Below are positions 58,763 through 64,000 of a DNA stretch of 64,000 bases, one piece after another. Where the stretch lies: the NCBI GenBank assembly GCA_016801885.1, contig CM028889.1:13083001-13147000 (forward strand), read 5' to 3'. A model generated the notes under the pieces. It was not told the origin of the DNA, made no database searches, and saw only the letters and a program-made list of their open reading frames with translations. The DNA comes from Toxotes chatareus. Taxonomy: Eukaryota; Chordata; Actinopteri; Toxotidae. The translations under genes were made by a program, and so were the position numbers. The stretch's first letter is position 1, and every line of letters begins with the position of its first letter.

Positions 58763-61700
58763 TCACACTCGTCTATTTTCTGGGAGATAGCTGACAGCAG
58801 CGTACTCTGTATCATTTGAATTGTGCTCCAAAACTGCAGGGGGTCTTTTGGGGAAATCCAGGACACTGTAAACCAATGAGGGTGAAGACACACAGTTGGA
58901 CTCCCCAACTCTTTCCTGTAAAGACAATTAGAGTGAAGCTGAAAAATGGAGACATTTTGAATGTTTCCTTTGACATGTATGTTTTTAAAGATATGAAACA
59001 ACAGCAGTGTTCTTACCTGTCCTGTGGGATTAGAGTTTTGTTGTGGTTGTTGTTTGTCTGTTTAAAAAACAAAACGGGTGAGTCAGTCGGATAAAGAGGA
59101 AAAGTTTGACACCTCATCTCTACATCATCATTGCTCAGTGACCGTATCTGGTAACCTCTGATATAGCTGGAGATGTTGCACAGATCCAGCACAGCTAGTT
59201 CCAAGATGTAACTTCCCATAAAACTACACATTGTTGTTTTCTATATTTCTGTTTTTGTACAAATTACAAGAGTGTTAAGTAGTGAACTTTAGAGGTGCTG
59301 TAATACAGATTTCTGAACTTTAGAGAGAGCCAAGCTGGTTGTTTCCCCCTGTTTCCAGTCTTTGGAAGCAGGCTAAGCTAAGCTAATCACTTTCCAACTC
59401 TAACTGCTCAATACACAAACATGGCTGTGATAGAGATCTTCTCATCTAACTCTCTAAGTGTAGTAAACAAAATGAATGGGCAAAGCTGTGCAAATGCTGA
59501 GCAGTCAACAGCAAACATTTTGTTGTTGTTTATTATTAAACAAATTAAACAAATAGTGGCCCAAATAAGTTACACTGAATTAAGTCTGACTTTATCATTG
59601 ATTTTACAGTACACAACTGCAGCACTTGCACAAGCTTGTAAAAATATTATCCTTCATGATCTGGCAGTGCAAAAAAAGCCAGACAGGGTGCAGAGGAGTA
59701 TAGATTATATCTGTCATTTTCTCTGTTGAATACTCATAGCCCTGTTTGAGCAGTGCTATCTGCGGACAACATTGGACCAGGTTAGCACAACATGGTACAG
59801 GAGTGCACAGTCAGCAAAAGCCTGCATCTGTATACACGTACGGGAAATCATCAAATGTGGTTTCTGAGGTCACAGGGGCTGTCAGATATTTGAAAGCAGC
59901 AATGTTCCTACTCAAAGTAGGCCAGAGGGGTTTGTGTCTGAGTGAAAGCGCACACATGATAGTGAACAAATAATGCAAGTATTTTTTTTTCCACCCATAC
60001 CTCAGTGATAGTAGGTACATTTACATTTGCATGCTCTGAGGGAGGACTTCTTTTCAAAAGCTATGAATCATCACATATATCAAAAGGATGTGAAACTGCA
60101 ATCCGGTTTGCATTTTTGAGCATCACACACAACTGCACATTTTTTCCACAGAATAACAACAATTCTTTTCAACTTCACTTTATTCTCATGAAAGAAATTT
60201 GTAGAAAATACTACTCACTATAAAGTCACCTAAATTATAAGCAACCAATGTCAAGATTCAGATCCTGACAAAAGAAAGACCACAACATCCCTGAGATCCC
60301 TAATGGCAGATAAGTAAAATAAGCACAAATAAGAAGACTTTATTTGGGCAGTAAGTTTCCCTACCTTTGGTTCTCACGAGACACCAGATCAACCAGGGAA
60401 GTACTGCAACCAGCAGCACTACAGGTGAAACCACAAGGACAGTGACGCTGTGATAGGAAAAGAAACTGGAACTTCCATTGTATTTGGTATTTGTGATGTT
60501 AGCCGGCTTTGGAGGAACTGTAGGAGTTAAAAGGAAATTATGAAAATATACACCTGTCTCTCTCAAGAATAATGTATATTTCTTCATTTTTAGTGTCTAT
60601 AACAAGTGGTGCCATGGCAATAATTGTTCAAGCCATTGTCCCACTTTAATGGTAAATGGTAAATGTGTGAGTACATTTTTTCTGTACAACTAGACCAATT
60701 GCAGTATAGTTACTTTTTAAAATTAAACACAAAGTAGACAGTGAAGACACACAGAAACTTTCACTTTTTTGACTGGCAACCTTGGTAGCAGACATATGAG
60801 CTTTCAACCAGCACTGAAACTAACACATGAACAGCATCTCAAATGTGAGTCGGAGATAATGTGTGGCACCTCTAAGTTGTCGTTAGAAAAAATATACATT
60901 GAAAAAGGCTAAGTAATTTCAGTAAACAGCTGTGCACTGCAGCCTTTAGCAAGCGCTGACTCATACAGGACTGAATGGTGCATTTGTTTGTGACTATTTT
61001 CAGCAGTGCATTAAAACACAATTGATGCTCAAGTTAGAATTTTTAGTAGGGCAGTGGTTCAAAATTAAGTACAGAGCCCACATTTATTGTAACAAAGGAA
61101 AATGTCCCACAGTGCAACACTTTGTCTCATTCATGTGGTTTCAATGGTTTTGGGACAACAGTGGAAGTCTAGGACACTGAGTGAAAATACGATCAGACTT
61201 TGCCTACACAGACAATACTTGGTATGATCATTTCATTGTTGGTTTTAGTCCATTCATGGGATTTGTTAATAACAAGAAATCTCACATTTTCCATGTTCAT
61301 GTTGGACAAGTACCTTCTTTCAAAGCTATTACCTGCAATTAAATTTTTAGCCATATTAGTGGCACAGATGGCATGGAGTGACCACCGGGGCAATATTGGT
61401 CCAGACTGAAATATCTCAATAACTTCTGGGTAGACCTCTTTCATGCGCCCCGGTGTAGATTTGGTGATCTACAGAAGTATCTACAGCAGTAGGACATTTT
61501 ATGTGTAACTGAGTAAAAAGTAACTACTGTTTACACAAGGTTTGAAAAATATGATAGGAGATGATTATACCTTTGTCTACACTCAAAAATCTCGCCAAAC
61601 ACTTTATACTGTGGTACCTATCCTTTTAATGTTTCTGGTTGTATTAGACCGTTATGGCCATTGTAGCAAATTAATGAGCAGGACTGTATTGTGACGATAT

Positions 61701-63367
61701 TGTTTGTTATACAGTACACAAATTATTGCATGAATGTAATAGCATACCATTTCCAAGTTTGTATTTATACTATATTGGTGCTGGTGTAATGTAGGCTATG
61801 ACGATAAAGACTGACTTTACCTGTGCTGCTTCTCTTCTCCTCTTGGACAATCAGCTTTATCTTGATGCTTTCTTTGAGGATTCCTGTGTCTATGAACAAA
61901 CTGGCCCAGTAAATGTCGCTATGATTTTTTGTGAGATTTATAATGTGGTATTGCACAGAGGAATTGCCAGGGTAAATGTCAATACCTCCTCTTAAGCATC
62001 TTGGGTTATTTGGATACTCAGCAATCTTTTTGTGGCTGCTCATATACACTGCAAAATGACTCCTACAATAAATTTTAGTGTCATTAAATATAAAGTGAAG
62101 GGTGATGTTGCTGCCGATGATCCCAATGACCTCTGCTTGGCTGGGCCCTGTGCGAAGACAAAGTGAAATGTATATGAGTGGTCGGATGCAACAATCACCA
62201 CATCCTTAAAAGAAAAATGCAACTCAGCACCAAAAACCAAACTAATCCACAGTAACTGCTAGGTTCTGTCCAGGTTGCAGTAACTGGTTTGTTAGTTTGT
62301 GCTCTCGTCGCACTTACTGTCACAGACAAACACTAGATAGCCACTACTAGGTGGCTTTGCTAAAGCTAAAACTACGTTTGCATAGTTCTTTTTTCCCTAG
62401 CTGTTCTTTGTACTTTAAAAATATATCCAAAATGTAATCCAGTTTGTTATCCCACACATCTAAATGAGGAAGTTTCAAAATTCAGTCATTATGGAGATTA
62501 AAACCTGCTAAAACCGACTTTAGAATTCATGTGATTTGGTGCACAACATTTCTCTCTTTCTCCCATTTGTTGCCCAGCCTGAAAACTTTAAAGCCTTCAC
62601 TCTCATTTTCACATTTTCACTGCATGTGAGGACATGTGTCATGGATGTCACTAAGTTCTGTTAATCTATTTTATGTTAGTAGAAAGTCTACGAACTCCTG
62701 ACTTGTACACCATAAATATTAGTTGTATCTAAATATCGCATCTGTGTTTATGGCATATGTAGCATGAGCCAGAGTTTGTTTTACTAAAAAATTTAAGGAC
62801 ACAGTTGTGGACATTCTTTTGCATTACAACGTTGGCATTTCAAACGATCAAAAAGAGGTCAATTTATTTGTATTAGATGAATTCACACACAGTTTCTCAC
62901 AAGATTAAAGTTGCCTCAAGGCAAAACTCCTATTATCTGAAACCCAAGCCGTGGTTTTATTAGGAGGTTGTCAGGCTACACATAATAATTGTATTTATCT
63001 TCATATTAGTAGTCCTCATTATAAAGTCCATTTTTGCTAGTGGCAAAACAGCAGACAGCAAAGTCAAACTGAGAAGACAACATGTCAGATACTAAGAGAT
63101 AAGACTGTGGCACAACAACATTACTGTGTGGTATCATTAATGGAACAATAACATGGAACAAAAACAGGCACTATGATTCTAAAAGAATGAAGAAGTACAA
63201 AAATAAGTTTTAGAAAACAGTAAAAATTAACCTCTAGCAGGTCAAAACCTCTCAAATGTCAAAGACTAAAACATCCATCATGAAGAAGACAGCTTACCGT
63301 TGAAAACCATGTGAGCTGTGGCGATCAAAACTAACCCGAGAGACTTTGTGATGGTGTTGTCAACCAT
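58763..63367 (-). CDS. SLAM/CD2-like single Ig V-domain receptor with ITIM and ITSM
   Basis: Type I membrane protein of 247 aa, probably a lymphoid or myeloid inhibitory or SAP-type receptor. Exons on the minus strand: 63298-63367 (signal peptide MVDNTITKSLGLVLIATAH), 61821-62147 (V-like domain, residues 24-133), 60365-60517 (stalk and membrane helix about 156-180), 59017-59057, 58763-58915 (tail); phases 1, 1, 1, 0 all agree. The V domain has G-SNITLHF, KKIAEYP and HSDIYWASLF: its layout resembles CD2/SLAM domain 1, and the B- and F-strand cysteines are absent (F42, A105), leaving C51 and C74. There are many N-glycosylation sites. The tail carries LVYSVL (ITIM, Y213) and TEYAAV (ITSM, Y235). 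No C2 domain exon was found in the 1.3-kb intron. Alternatives are a NITR-like or CD300-like receptor; family call moderate, gene model strong. Confidence 0.75.
59285..59470. repeat. Partial palindromic repeat copy in Ig receptor intron
   Basis: It contains GGTTGTTTCCCCCTGTTTCC, AGGCTAAGCTAAGCTAATCA and TAGAGATCTTCTCATCTAAC, matching the interior and right half of the element at 43677-43968. It lies in the intron 59058-60364 of the SLAM/CD2-like gene. Confidence 0.55.
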
Positions 63368-64000
63368 GGTAGGAGAAATGCGCTGGTTGCAGGCCTGGCA
63401 AGATTGCCTTTGAGTGTTTGACCTTACTGATTTTTATGAACTGCCTTGGTGTCTTGAATCCTAGTCAGAAAAATGGTTTTATCTTACTAGGCAAAGAGCA
63501 GTATGCGAGCCTGACAGGAGGAAATTGCAGGCAGGAACTTGCACAAACACCGATTTATCCTCCTACAGCGAGACAAGCACCTCCTGTAACGGAAGACATC
63601 AAAGAGGTTCATGGACATGTGGTGCAGAGAGTGAGGAACTCAGATGTCACACATGATGCATGCAAATTCAGGAAGAGAAAATAGTTTCCTTCATATTTTG
63701 AGAAAGAATATGCAGAGATATTACTCATAAAACAGTCATCTAAGCTCACCATACAGTGGACCTGGGACTGAATTTTTGACAGTAAGTCCTTGTAAATTGC
63801 TTTTGTATGCCTAAAATCGGCTACAAGTTGGTGAGTTTGAGCTGTTCTTTAACCAGTACACTGTAGTTTACAATACAGTCAATTGTTTTTCTGTTTTTTT
63901 CTTAAAGGTTCATTTCACCTGAACTGCAAAAAAAACACCCCCATATTTTTCTATTTTTAGACACGTAAATACTTTCGGTTTTGTTTGCTGAATTTTGAAA
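63368..64000. other. Upstream region of the Ig receptor gene
   Basis: It should hold the 5' UTR and promoter of the minus-strand receptor. I see no clear TATA box, conserved element or coding exon here. The plus-strand frame at 63418-63684 has no recognisable protein features. Confidence 0.3.

Noticed and set aside
61193..61444. 83-codon minus-strand frame within the Ig receptor intron, considered as a missing C2 domain
   Set aside because: It has no Ig-type Cys/Trp pattern and no splice sites of fitting phase; exons on either side already join in frame without it.

Overview
The window is vertebrate nuclear DNA, almost certainly from a ray-finned (teleost) fish. It holds five multi-exon genes with GT-AG introns of roughly 0.1-3 kb, the introns and intergenic DNA carry fish-type transposon debris, and gene content and order match the COMP-CRTC1-KLHL26 neighbourhood that lies on human 19p13.11. 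I assembled the gene models by hand from splice sites, reading phase and protein similarity; every exon junction given below keeps frame.

Layout, left to right: (1) 1-8.9 kb, a 5'-truncated comp (thrombospondin-5) gene on the + strand, with 18 exons running from the coiled coil to the stop and only the signal-peptide exon missing. (2) 9-26.4 kb, crtc1 on the - strand, convergent with comp, with 14 coding exons and up to about 6 kb of likely 3' UTR. One of its introns is a textbook U12-type AT-AC intron. (3) 29.8-33.5 kb, klhl26 on the - strand, with three coding exons. (4) 36.2-44.9 kb, a type I cytokine receptor on the - strand that I assign to il12rb1 (interleukin-12/23 receptor beta 1), with 15 coding exons including a 22-nt microexon. 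(5) 45-58.7 kb, about 14 kb with no convincing gene but many repeats, including a solo LTR with a perfect target-site duplication. (6) 58.8-63.4 kb, a small - strand inhibitory-type receptor (247 aa) with one V-like Ig domain resembling CD2/SLAM family domain 1, a membrane segment, and a tail with one ITIM and one ITSM.

The genes do not form one pathway. comp encodes a cartilage/tendon matrix protein, crtc1 a cAMP/calcium-responsive CREB coactivator, and klhl26 a Cullin-3 adaptor. il12rb1 and the SLAM/CD2-like receptor are both lymphocyte receptors and sit next to each other, a small immune pair beside an otherwise conserved block. The most interesting items are the Ig receptor, whose V domain lacks the canonical disulfide, the AT-AC intron in crtc1, and the frame-restoring microexon of il12rb1. 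I found no CRISPR array, operon or other prokaryotic feature.
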